This document shows, one piece after another, positions 23,601 through 31,911 of a stretch of 64,000 bases of DNA (the stretch's first letter is position 1; each line of letters opens with the position of its first letter). The stretch is from Closterium sp. NIES-65 (Eukaryota > Streptophyta > Zygnematophyceae > Desmidiales > Closteriaceae), in assembly GCA_948144175.1 (NCBI GenBank), contig CANXME010000231.1, positions 1 through 64,000 on the forward strand, in the 5' to 3' direction. The notes under the pieces are model-generated. The model had not been told where the DNA came from and did no database searches. It was given only the letters and a program-made list of their open reading frames with translations. Both the position numbers and the translations under genes were made by a program.

Positions 23601-26574
23601 GAGTGCGGTAGGGGAAGAGGCGGTAGTAGGGTACCGACTCGTCGAACGTGACGTCCTGGGAGGACAGAACACGTCGAGAGGTGGGGTGGTAAAACTGCCA
23701 CCCAGGGGCGTCGGGGGGGAACCCCAGGAAGACGCAGGGAGAAGCACGAGGGGACAGCTTGTCCGCAGACAGGTCGCGAACAAACGCCCGAGATCCCCAG
23801 ACCCGGAACGCCGACGCATCGCCAACCTTCCCCGTCCACAGCAGGGCTGGGGAGGTCTCCGGTCGAGAGACCCTGGGGTGGAGGTTGATCTGGTGCGCAG
23901 CGTACCTGACCGCAAACGGCCACAGAAAATGGGGAGCAGCCGCATGCATCATGGACGTACGAGCGACGTCCATGACCATGCCAATGCGGCGCTCAGCAAT
24001 CCCATTCTGCTGTGGTGAGTCCGGAAGCGTGAAGGTCTGACGGATGCCTCGCGCACGACAGTAGGCACTCAGGAGGCCAGAGGAGAACTCTCCGCCTCTG
24101 TCCGAGTGCAGACGCAAAACAGGGAAGTCAGAGCCAAAGCTCCTCCGAAGCTGGAGACGAGCTGCGCGGATCCAGTCGATCAACACCGCAGTGACCTCAC
24201 CCTTGCTGCGCAAGGGGAAGACTGTGGTGTAACGCGAGTAGTCGTCAACCACCAGCAGGAAGTAGCGCTCCTGACCCTGTCCACGGACGCGGGCTGGGCC
24301 CCACACATCCATGTGAAGCGTCTGCAACGGGGCCTCTGTCGGAGGAAACTGGGAGGAGTGAGGGGCAGCACGCTGGCGCCCCTCGACACAGGGGACACAG
24401 GTGGGGCCAGGGCCCGGAGGGAGGGGAGGGAGAGACCGGGGAAGACCAGACACAAGGACTCGCGAGGCCATGCCTCTGAGCCGAAGCAGAGAGGGGTGGC
24501 CAAGGCGGTGGTGCCAGAGGAGGGTCTCGTGAGACAGACGACGGCACGAGCAGGGGGCAGACTCAGGACCAGACCTGGACGCTGCAGCAAACACCTGACC
24601 AGACGAAGTGACCCTACCAGACTCAGCACCTGGAGGAGAAGCAGTGGTCAGAGTGTACAGGCTCGACCCTGGCCGACGTGTAAACGTAGCCAGGTGGCGA
24701 CCTGTATCCGCCTCCGTGCAGTGGGTCACCCGCTGACGAGCAGGGGTGAACTGGTGGACACCCGCATCCTGGAGGTCAGCACCACTCACCAAGTTCGTCG
24801 AGAACGAGGGGAGGTAAAGACCAGTCAGGGTGCCAGAGGGGGCCGCCGGACACGGGAGGACAGTGGAGAAGCGAGACAGGACAGGCCCCCCAGAGGGGTC
24901 AGCCAGGGACACCGCAACCGGCCGACTCAGCGGCGTGAGAGTGGTGCGGTCCCGAAAGAAGGAGCGAGACGCTCCAGAGTCAAGGGTGAAGGTGTGAGAG
25001 GCCGAAGCCGACACAGTACCTGAGAGGGCAGACTCACCAGCACCTGAGAGCACAGACGCACTGGCACCTAGAGCAGCAGCCTCACTAGTACCTGACGCGG
25101 CAGTACCAATGCCCGGGTCGGGCGGGAAACACCGGTAACAGTCATCCTCATCACTACCAATCGCAGCATACATAGCAGAGAGAATAGCATCAAAATCAAG
25201 ATCATAAATAGCTACACCAGCCCTAGACAGCTCTCCCCAGCGGGGAATCTCAGCTGCCTCCGGAAACTGCTGACGCCAGGCGTCAGTCAGGCGGCCAAAG
25301 CAGCGGCGGGCAGTGTGGGCGCCTCCACACCTCTCCCCTGCACGGTCACTGGTGCGGAGAACGTAGGGGCAAGGACCAAGCGCACCACCACGCTGACGCT
25401 GCGAGTACCACTCACGGAGCTGCTGAGGGGCGGGGACGGTGCGAGAGCGCTGCTGCTGCTGTGGCTGCTGCTGCGGCTGCTGCTGCTGCTGCTGCTGGCG
25501 CTGACCACCCCCGGAGCCGCTCCGCTGGGACGAGCCACTCCGACCCCCGCCTCCACTGCCACCCCCGCCTCCACCGCCACCCCCGTCTCCACCTCCACCT
25601 CCCCCACCAGGACCGTCGCTCCCACCGCTCCCACCGCCTCCTCCGCTACCACCTCCGCCGCCACCTCCGCCTCCACCGCCGCCACCAGTACCTCCACTCC
25701 CGCCACCACCCCCACCGCCACCCCCACTCCCCCCGCCACCCCCACCGCCTCCTCCACCGCCCCCTCTAGCTCCACCCGCTCCCTTGCCCCCCTTGCCCTT
25801 GCCAGCGCGGCGTCTGCCGCTGGGGGCAGACGCCGCGCCGACCGACTCAAAACCAGTGAGGTCGGCCGCAGCGGCAGAGGCGACAGAGGGCAGCAGGGGG
25901 GAAGGACCACACCCCTCAAAGATGGGGGTGCGAGGGTCACCCCGAGAGGCCCCTACAGCGACAATACTCTTCTCAGCCGCTAGCAGGGACTCCTCAAGGA
26001 GGTCGACAGTGAGAGTGGTGGGACAGACAGAGAGAAACTGGTCCCTAACGACACGAAGGGACTCAGGGAGACGGGTGACGAGAAAGTAGAGAGTGATGTA
26101 CATGGGAGGAGGGTTCGCAGCGCGGAACTCAGCAGGAAGGGCAGCGCGGTAGCGGGTGTCACTAGCACGGAGGTGGGTAACGAGGTCAGCGACAGTGGGA
26201 AAGGAAGCGAGGTCAGGGAAGAGAAACGGTAGCATGAGGCGGCTAAGGGTAGCGGAGGAAGGGGAGGAGTAGCGTGCAACTACAGCGTCGTACAAGGCCT
26301 GAGCGGTCTTGCACTGACTAAAGTGGGCACGCTCAGAGGAAGGGAGGTGGCGACGCACAGCAAGACGTGCAGCAGCATCGCGGGTCGCCCACTTGGAGCG
26401 AACGGCAGAGTCAGCATCAGCAGGTGGGGCAGGGACAGCGCCAGAGACAAAGTCAAAGAGAGAGACCTCATCTATCGCATCACACAGTAAGTACAGCTGC
26501 AGGTCTTCAATCCAGACGGCAAAGTCAATGGCCCTCCCCTCAGCGTCAAAGGTAAGAACATTGGGGGTGGCCAT
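20602..26574 (-). CDS. Copia D gag-pol polyprotein
   Basis: 1990 codons in one frame, ATG at 26574 (MATPNVLTFDAEGRAID). Gag capsid-like domain about residues 1-225. Poly-Gly linker about 255-350. Gln-rich stretch, then an unusual cysteine/histidine motif near 400 (CPYVLRTSDRAGERC...H....C). Aspartic protease near 530 (TLDSGASRSFF). Pre-integrase H/C motif near 685 (LLWHHRLGHPS ... CVPCVEG). Integrase core with Asp near 755 (MDVWGP), Asp near 825 (HSDRGGEF) and Glu near 860 (PQQNGIAERR). Ala/Gly/Glu/Pro linker about 1010-1300. RT from about 1510, with YVDDLVFA near 1663. RNase H near 1835 (GHADASWADD). No stop or frame break is seen. Gag and pol being one frame implies processing by the internal protease. 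Confidence 0.95.
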   Translation of the reverse strand: MATPNVLTFDAEGRAIDFAVWIEDLQLYLLCDAIDEVSLFDFVSGAVPAPPADADSAVRSKWATRDAAARLAVRRHLPSSERAHFSQCKTAQALYDAVVARYSSPSSATLSRLMLPFLFPDLASFPTVADLVTHLRASDTRYRAALPAEFRAANPPPMYITLYFLVTRLPESLRVVRDQFLSVCPTTLTVDLLEESLLAAEKSIVAVGASRGDPRTPIFEGCGPSPLLPSVASAAAADLTGFESVGAASAPSGRRRAGKGKGGKGAGGARGGGGGGGGGGGGSGGGGGGGGGSGGTGGGGGGGGGGGGGSGGGGGSGGSDGPGGGGGGGDGGGGGGGGGSGGGGRSGSSQRSGSGGGQRQQQQQQQPQQQPQQQQRSRTVPAPQQLREWYSQRQRGGALGPCPYVLRTSDRAGERCGGAHTARRCFGRLTDAWRQQFPEAAEIPRWGELSRAGVAIYDLDFDAILSAMYAAIGSDEDDCYRCFPPDPGIGTAASGTSEAAALGASASVLSGAGESALSGTVSASASHTFTLDSGASRSFFRDRTTLTPLSRPVAVSLADPSGGPVLSRFSTVLPCPAAPSGTLTGLYLPSFSTNLVSGADLQDAGVHQFTPARQRVTHCTEADTGRHLATFTRRPGSSLYTLTTASPPGAESGRVTSSGQVFAAASRSGPESAPCSCRRLSHETLLWHHRLGHPSLLRLRGMASRVLVSGLPRSLPPLPPGPGPTCVPCVEGRQRAAPHSSQFPPTEAPLQTLHMDVWGPARVRGQGQERYFLLVVDDYSRYTTVFPLRSKGEVTAVLIDWIRAARLQLRRSFGSDFPVLRLHSDRGGEFSSGLLSAYCRARGIRQTFTLPDSPQQNGIAERRIGMVMDVARTSMMHAAAPHFLWPFAVRYAAHQINLHPRVSRPETSPALLWTGKVGDASAFRVWGSRAFVRDLSADKLSPRASPCVFLGFPPDAPGWQFYHPTSRRVLSSQDVTFDESVPYYRLFPYRTPSLPPPPLFLVPGPPPVVPIPPQGPAPSGLSQVDAVEPVEVTGDSGAAAGAEPGGAESGGAEPGGAESWGAEPGGAELGGAVPGGAEPGGAESGGAVPGGAEPGGAEPGGAVPGGAVSRGAEPGGAVPGGASSRREPLSPQELREWFAGRWRRAAGAGGSSTAEGTAAARPAGARTVGAGAAESESSPGAGPAEGVGAEPAVGGPTDSAPGAAAGGSGASGGAAGGAAGVGAPAGAAGAVPAVSSVAARPRPYFVPLLQQVLGLTPPPPPLEGPQPVRSQLQLQPASPLPAPSPYAGPTGGLTERREPASRPVSPVRTERASGRGSRQRPPPVPGTHRMSLRPSTAPLRAPLPSPPASSLPALADPESDSLRAASPTVTRLLATAVTDPSFESSAASALVTELVDFAARCRLDYAARLVTESESACPPSVGGECALGTHVLEDRQEEFQCLAAASPRLASVLLAPEGDPDAPDIPTPRSYAEAIEGPYSSQWQAAMDAEMASWKSTGTYVDAVPPPGANIVSGMWIFRVKRPPGSPPVFKARYVARGFSQRQGVDYFQTFSPTPKMTTLRVLLHVAAHRDYELHSLDFSTAFLQGSLHEEIWLRRPPGFTGSFPPGTQWSLRRPVYGLRQAPREWHDTLRTTLAALGFAPSTADPSLFLRTDTSLPPFYILVYVDDLVFATADTAGLAYVKSELQKRHTCTDLGELRSYLGLQITRDRARRTITLTQSHMVQQVLQRFGFTYSSPQATPLPTRHSLSALPSDESVESSGPYAELVGCLMYLMTCTRPDLAYPLSILARYVAPGRHRPEHMAAAKRVLRYLCSTSGMGLVLGGRSPVVLTGHADASWADDQATQRSSQGYTFSLGSGSVSWRATRSSSVLGSSCEAEIYAGAMAAQELRWLTYLLTDLGEQPRSPPVLYVDNKAMLALCREQRLEHRTKHIALRYFLARELQQRGHLRLAYVASEANTADVFTKALAPCDHQRCCTQLGLVPVLPHLLSS

Positions 26575-27541
26575 GACAGCAGCTGAAATCTCACCGGTCT
26601 GGGAGAGGCGGGTAGGTCAGCAGCAGAGGAACAGCAGAACGGCTCCGCAGGCGGCTCGGGCGGCGCGGGCGGCTCGGGCGGCACGGGCGGCTCGGCGGCG
26701 GCTCGGGCGGCGGCTCGGTGGCGGCTCGGCGGCGACTCGGCGGCGGCTTGGCGGCGGCTCAGGCGGCGGCGGCTCGGCGGCGGCTCGGCTGCTGCCGGGC
26801 GGCGCGGGCGGCTCGGGCGTCACGGGCGGCTCGGCGGCGGCTCGGGCGGCGGCTCGGCGGCGGCTCGGCGGCCGCTCGGCGGCGGCTCGGCGGCGGCTCG
26901 GCGGCGGCTCGGCGGCGGCTCGGCGGTGGCTCAGGCGGCGGCGGCTGCTGCTGGGCGGATCGGCGGGGCCGCGTAGCAGAGTGGCGGCGGGGCCGCGACC
27001 GAAGAGAGCGGCGGGGCCGCGTAGCAGAGGGCGGCGGGGCCGCGTAGCAGAGGGCGGCGGGGCCGCGTAGCAGAGGGCGGCGGGGCCGCTACCGAAGAGA
27101 GCGGCGGGGCCGCGTAGCAGGGGGCGGCGGGGCCACGTAGCAGAGGGCGGCGGGGCCGCGTAGCAGAGGGCGGCGGGGCCGCGATCGAAGGGCGGCGGGG
27201 CCGCGTAGCAGAGAGCGGCGGGGCCGCGTAGCAGAGAGCGGCGGGGCCGCGTAGCAGAGGGCGGCGGGGCCGCGTGGCAAAGGGCGGCGGGGCCGCGATC
27301 GAAGGGCGGCGGGGCCGCGTAGCAGAGGGCGGCGGGGCCGCGTAGCAGAGGGCGGCGGGGCCGCGTAGCAGAGGGCGGCGGGGCCGCGAGGCAGAGGGCG
27401 GCGGGGCCGCGTGGGGAAGGGCGGCGCAACGGTCCGCTAGGGGCGACACGACGGGTCGCTAAAAAAAAAAAAAACGCGCCTCGGGGCGCGGTTCGGTGGG
27501 CCCTAGAAGCAGTCCCTAGGAGGGAACCTGCTCTGATTCCA
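26575..27541 (-). repeat. Copia D leader with 23-bp GC tandem repeats and PBS
   Basis: After the PBS (27531-27541) comes a GC hairpin followed by a T run (27462-27500 on the minus strand). About 18 units of a 23-bp repeat (GGCGGCGGGGCCGCGTAGCAGAG and variants such as GATCGAAG) follow over 26955-27440, then GGCGGCTCG-type repeats to 26640. Because 23 is not a multiple of 3 and no unit holds a stop, the minus strand is open for 311 codons (27552-26617). I treat this as non-coding. Confidence 0.82.
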
Positions 27542-27674
27542 TGTGAAAACAAAGAACGAGAGTGGAATGACTATGAACGAAGTGAGTACAAATAGGAAAC
27601 CCTAATTGGGTTGTACCCCCTATGGGATACCCCACTATAGCCTACACAATAGTATAAGCTATATAGTTCTGACA
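27542..27674 (-). repeat. Copia D 5' LTR
   Basis: Identical to the 3' LTR at 20258-20390. It is followed on the outside by the TSD GAGTC (27675-27679). Confidence 0.93.
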
Positions 27675-28000
27675 GAGTCGCGCAATAAAGCCGTATTTTT
27701 TCGTCAATTCTGGTCCTGTTCGATAGCAATTCGGGAAAAACCCCCCCACCATTGCCCAAGCACAATGGTGGGAGCGTAAAGACAAACGCTGAGTCGTCCG
27801 GCACCGCCGGCAGGGAAATGATTACAGCCGACTGCCTGCCGCCTTCGATCACCTCGCTCAACGGCCAAGGTGTGTCACACCACAGGCTTAACAGCCAAGG
27901 TGTGTCACACCACGGTGGTAACAGTGGGCAGTAAGCGAGGCTAAGGTTTCCCCACAGTGATGTTGGGTCTGCCAAAAAAAAAACCCAACCCGGGACCAAA

Positions 28001-29353
28001 ATGATCGTAAAAAAAAAAGGGAAACGGCATGTAACGAACCACCTGCTCAAAATGACGACTCAACAAGCAAACCCTAATTTCGCAATACCGTCGTCTCGAA
28101 AGATGGATTACGATCCGCTTAGGCTGAGACAACTTAACGAGCGTTCCGACATAGATCACAATGCATCTAGCGTCTTAACTAACCTTGGGATCATTCTCAG
28201 CCAGGCATTAGTACAACGTCTTCTACTCCATCTGCTCGACGCACAGTCTTCTCAGCAGCCACGTAGGATTCCAAAGCACACCTCCATATTAAAGGGACGC
28301 GCGTATGCGCGCGAACTCCTCACGGGGCATCCAGGCCGCATGCGGGAGTGTTTACGCATGGAGCCGCCGCTATTTTGCAGGTTGCACGAGTTACTCGCGA
28401 CACGCGGCCTCATAGTGGACGGCCGAGATGTGACCACCTACGAACAGCTGATGATCTTCCTACAGCTGGTTGGGCATACGACCCCCAACCGGGTCCTACA
28501 AGAACGATGGCAGCGCTCTGGGTCAACAATCTCACTGTGTGTAAGAGCTGTACTCCGTGCGCTCTGTGCGCTGCAGCATGAATTTATACGCTTACCAACA
28601 GACAGCCAGATAGATGTATTTGAGTTGCGACCAGAATATGTCTTCTTCCGGGATGCGATCGGAGCAGTAGACGGTACGCTGATCCCTGCCCACATTCTCG
28701 CTTCCCGTCAAGCACCGTTCTTTGATAGGCATGGGAACGTGTCCCAGAATGTCCTTGCCGTAGTAGATTTCCATGACAATTTCATATATTGCCTAGTTGG
28801 ATGGGAAGGATCCACCCACGACGCAACTTTATGGTCAAATGCACTGGCCCGTGGCTTCGTATTGCCGCGCGGTAAGTATCTCTTAGCCGACTCTGGCTTC
28901 CGTAACGACGCTAACTGCCTCACCCCATACAGGACAACCCTCTACCATTTGCAGCAGTTTCCGGATGCGGGTTTCCTGCCCCGCAATCATCAGGAGCTAT
29001 TCAATAGGTGGCATTCGTCACTGCGCTCTCACGTAGAGTGTGCCTTTGGGCAGCTTAAGGCAAGGTTCCCTATCCTTCGGTTTATGCGACCATATCGCTA
29101 TGCCACTCAATGTAACATCGTCATCTGCTGTATGATTCTCCATAACTATGTGAAACGGTTTGGCGGACTTGACTTCGAGGATGGCAATGGGGATGGTGCT
29201 GCCACCATCGCAAGTCCAATGGAGTCAAGTAGGCCCGCTCACGGAAGGCCCATGACTCTGGGTGCGTCGGCACACTTCGGTCGTGCCAGACGCGATCGCA
29301 TTGCTGCTGCCTTGTGGGCATCCAGGCGCCCTGGCGTGACTAGTAGAGATTAG
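28001..29353 (+). CDS. Harbinger-type transposase (DDE_Tnp_4 nuclease, HARBI1/ALP1-like)
   Basis: A single exon of up to 450 codons. The DDE nuclease fold is marked by Asp near residue 223 (GAVDGTLIPA), Asp near 297 (YLLADSGFRN) and Glu near 345 (HVECAFGQLKARF), plus FRD, GSTHDATLW and the YRTTLYHL region typical of plant PIF/Harbinger nucleases. The N-terminal third is helical (VTTYEQLMIFLQLVGH...VLQERWQRSGSTIS), matching the family's HTH-like segment. Start is uncertain: ATGs at 28001, 28052 and 28103 (MDYDPLRL) are in frame, and the last gives the more usual length. No stop or lost catalytic residue is seen. It works with the MYB-like partner encoded at 31.9-35.4 kb. Domesticated relatives (HARBI1, ALP1) exist, but the inverted repeats favour a transposon gene. 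Confidence 0.9.
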   Translation: MIVKKKGKRHVTNHLLKMTTQQANPNFAIPSSRKMDYDPLRLRQLNERSDIDHNASSVLTNLGIILSQALVQRLLLHLLDAQSSQQPRRIPKHTSILKGRAYARELLTGHPGRMRECLRMEPPLFCRLHELLATRGLIVDGRDVTTYEQLMIFLQLVGHTTPNRVLQERWQRSGSTISLCVRAVLRALCALQHEFIRLPTDSQIDVFELRPEYVFFRDAIGAVDGTLIPAHILASRQAPFFDRHGNVSQNVLAVVDFHDNFIYCLVGWEGSTHDATLWSNALARGFVLPRGKYLLADSGFRNDANCLTPYRTTLYHLQQFPDAGFLPRNHQELFNRWHSSLRSHVECAFGQLKARFPILRFMRPYRYATQCNIVICCMILHNYVKRFGGLDFEDGNGDGAATIASPMESSRPAHGRPMTLGASAHFGRARRDRIAAALWASRRPGVTSRD

Positions 29354-31911
29354 ACCTCTCCTTTTGTGGACACTTTGTTATGTCATAAACACTAACCAGT
29401 TTACTCTGCCTCAGTTTATGAACAAAGCCTTCTATCTGGTTCTTATCACCCTCAGTTAATCAAATTTAAATGGTGTCAGGTCTCAGCCCACACACAATGC
29501 TACATTGCTAAGTCATAAGCAGCTGAAACAGGGTTCGCACGCTTCCTACGGGCGACTCAGGACAACCCTCTCCCAACAATCCATCCCGGGGCATACACGC
29601 CACCTGCCGCCACCACTATCTTCACATACCACAGAGCACTTTGCGGGTTCAATACACTTAGCAGCAGCTTGGGAGCCATCAGTGGCTATAGAACAGCGCA
29701 CAACAACCGCCGTACATCCACTAACCTCCCTCGCGGCAGCCTTCCCAACTCCACAAACCCTGTCAAGCCCCCTTTGCACACCCGCTGGTAGGTCATTTTT
29801 TCCTGCACCACGCCGTCTGCCAGCTGCTGCATTACGGAGGCCTGAATGGCACCCAAGGCCCATAATGACCTGAGAGATGTCAACATATGGTTTTAGCGGT
29901 TCACTTGCTGCTGGGGGGACGGGGTGGAAGATAGGTAGGATCGGAGGTAGGCGTGTGGTCGAGTTTGCACGTGGTCGAGCCAATGTTTAGGTTGTTGCAG
30001 CGCTACACACCCAGCCCAGCCTCGGTCTGGGCCTTGATGGTTGACATAGGGTGCTGGGGTCAGCCGCACCATCAACAGGGAGTGGGTGTTGGGAAGAGGG
30101 GGGAGGATGGGGGTCCGGGAAGGCAGGGGGATAGGAGGGGGAGGAGAACCACTGTGATGGAGTTGTTAAAGGAAAATGTTGAGCCGAAACAGGTGAGGAG
30201 AGGAGAAAAAACAGAGAGTGGGAATGAGACGGATAAGACACGCCGGGGGATGTGCTGATCAGGCGGATAATCTTGAAAGATGAACAGGGAGTACATAACT
30301 ATGTGAAGCACATACCTCTGGGACGCAACCAACAGCACACACCTTAAGCCAGGATGCCGGATTGAAGTCAATCAATCGCTCTACCACATAGATAAGAATG
30401 CATAAAGCATAATACGCTATCGAACTCCTTTTGAAAGGTCGCGAAAATGCAAAAAACCCGCAGCTCTGTGCTACTCACATTCATTCACAACGCCCCCACT
30501 GCAGGTCCGATTAGAGCTACTGGAAATGCACCTGTCATTATAGGAGTAGAGGGTCCGGGAGGTGGGAGGAATGGGAGAAGAGTGGAGGGTGGGAAGTGAA
30601 CGAGACGATGGGGAAATGCAAACAGTAAAGCCCATTGGGAGTTGTGTCGGATGTCATCAAACCCTCTGCTGCCCCCAGCAGCGCCAACATACCCTCCCCT
30701 ACCCACGCACATGCCCACTGCCCCATCAATGCCCATTACATGCCCCACCCACGCCCCACCCACTCCTAGTGTCTCACCTGCTCCTTGCGGGTAGAGGCGG
30801 TTCCCCGCTTGCTAGTTGTTGAGAGCACCCATGCCGTACATGGCCATGAGTCTCACCTATCTTGCATACACGCCTTGCTCCTCCAATGCCCCCGTTCCCC
30901 TCACTCGATCCCTGAAGCGTCTCACCTGCCCCTCTGGAGTAGAGGCGAATGCCGGCCTGGCAGTTGTTGAGATCGTAGGATCCATACATGGCCATGCACG
31001 ATGTCAGGACCCCCCCTGCTCCCAGGTGGGAACCACGAGACGCACGTTGGCAGGTAGACTGGATGGAGAGGGCGAAGGGTGAATGGGGCAGGGGGATGGG
31101 AGGGATGATGGGGGAGAGGATATCCAGAGCTCTAGTGCAAGTCAGTGCATTCAAGTTAGCGATAGGCGCAGAATGGGTTCAGTGCAATGAAGTTGACGAG
31201 AGACTGAGCAAGACGGAGGAACGGAACATCTGACGGATATTTAGGATGACAAGCTGAACCTCTCACCGCAGCTATGTCTTACCCCACATCGTTCCGCAAC
31301 TCACCGCTTCCGATCCCTTGCTATCCCGTTGCCACTGAAGCTGACCCCCTCGCGTCAGCTATGTCTTACCCCACATCGTTCCGCAACTCCCATTGTCCCA
31401 GATGCTCCGCCTGCTAAACTCTCGCACTTCTAACTTCTTCCTACCCTTCTCCGCGTGACAATTCACCCCCCTCCTCTCTATGTTCACCCTGCTCACCCAG
31501 CTCAATCTCGTCCCTAGAGTTCCTTATACCCACTCAGATCAGCGCACTCTCGGAATGGTACTCTCATTCCTCATATACATTCCCCAACAATGCCCGCCAA
31601 AATTTCGGGTGTCCCCACAACCACCTCTGATTCCCACTACCCCCATTACTCCATGCGCATTCTCTACCCCCCACCGTTACCTCTACTCCTGTCGCATCCA
31701 GCCGAGCTTCGACCATCAAACATACCCCCTGCTAAATCCAAGTGACCCTTGCTCCCTCTACCATCTCTGCTACACTTAGTCTACGTGCTCTATCTACCCC
31801 TCTTGCTCTATCCGCTCGCTCTGCTCCCTCTGCACCCTACGCTACGTTTACCCACAGCGCAATTGCTACTCCCTATACCCTCTACCCCCTATTCCCCCCT
31901 GCCCCTGTGAA
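29354..31911. other. Harbinger internal region without a recognisable gene
   Basis: Mostly low-complexity C/T-rich sequence with short unsupported frames. A direct repeat of about 34 bp (CAGCTATGTCTTACCCCACA...) occurs at about 31267 and 31354. A tRNA-like minus-strand stretch near 30345-30390 lacks a full cloverleaf. The exon-like duplication at 30774-31010 is listed separately. Confidence 0.6.
30774..31010 (-). repeat. Two diverged copies of an exon-like segment
   Basis: On the minus strand one copy (about 31005-30926) reads MAMYGSYDLNNCQAGIRLYS and is followed by a GT splice-donor-like GGGGCAG|GTGAGAC. The second copy (about 30847-30774) reads MAMYGMGALNN, then a stop, then QAGNRLYPQGAG, and also ends CAG|GTGAGAC. 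Conservation of both reading frame and donor suggests a host-gene exon captured by the transposon and duplicated. The source protein was not recognised. Confidence 0.5.

Larger units (their letters stand above)
20258..27674 (-). mobile_element. Copia D, full-length and apparently intact Ty1/copia retrotransposon
   Basis: 3' LTR 20258-20390 and 5' LTR 27542-27674 (133 bp each) are identical by eye, beginning TGTCAG and ending TTCACA on the minus strand. The TSD GAGTC is at 20253-20257 and 27675-27679. The PBS (minus strand TGGAATCAGAG, 27531-27541) abuts the 5' LTR, and the polypurine tract TATGGGGGTG abuts the 3' LTR. Total length is 7417 bp, with one uninterrupted gag-pol frame. This is the best candidate for an autonomous, recently mobile element in the window and a likely helper for copia C. 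Confidence 0.95.

Noticed and set aside
27460..27500. Bacterial-type intrinsic terminator (GC hairpin plus T run)
   Set aside because: Eukaryotic context and position immediately after a retrotransposon PBS; treated instead as a leader structure.
26617..27552. 311-codon minus-strand frame in the copia D leader
   Set aside because: It overlaps the PBS and consists of 23-bp GC repeats open in every frame; no conserved protein across copias.
30340..30395. Possible tRNA on the minus strand (GTGGTAGAGCG and a GATTGA/TCAATC stem)
   Set aside because: No consistent acceptor stem or T-arm could be drawn; at best a decayed tRNA-like fragment.
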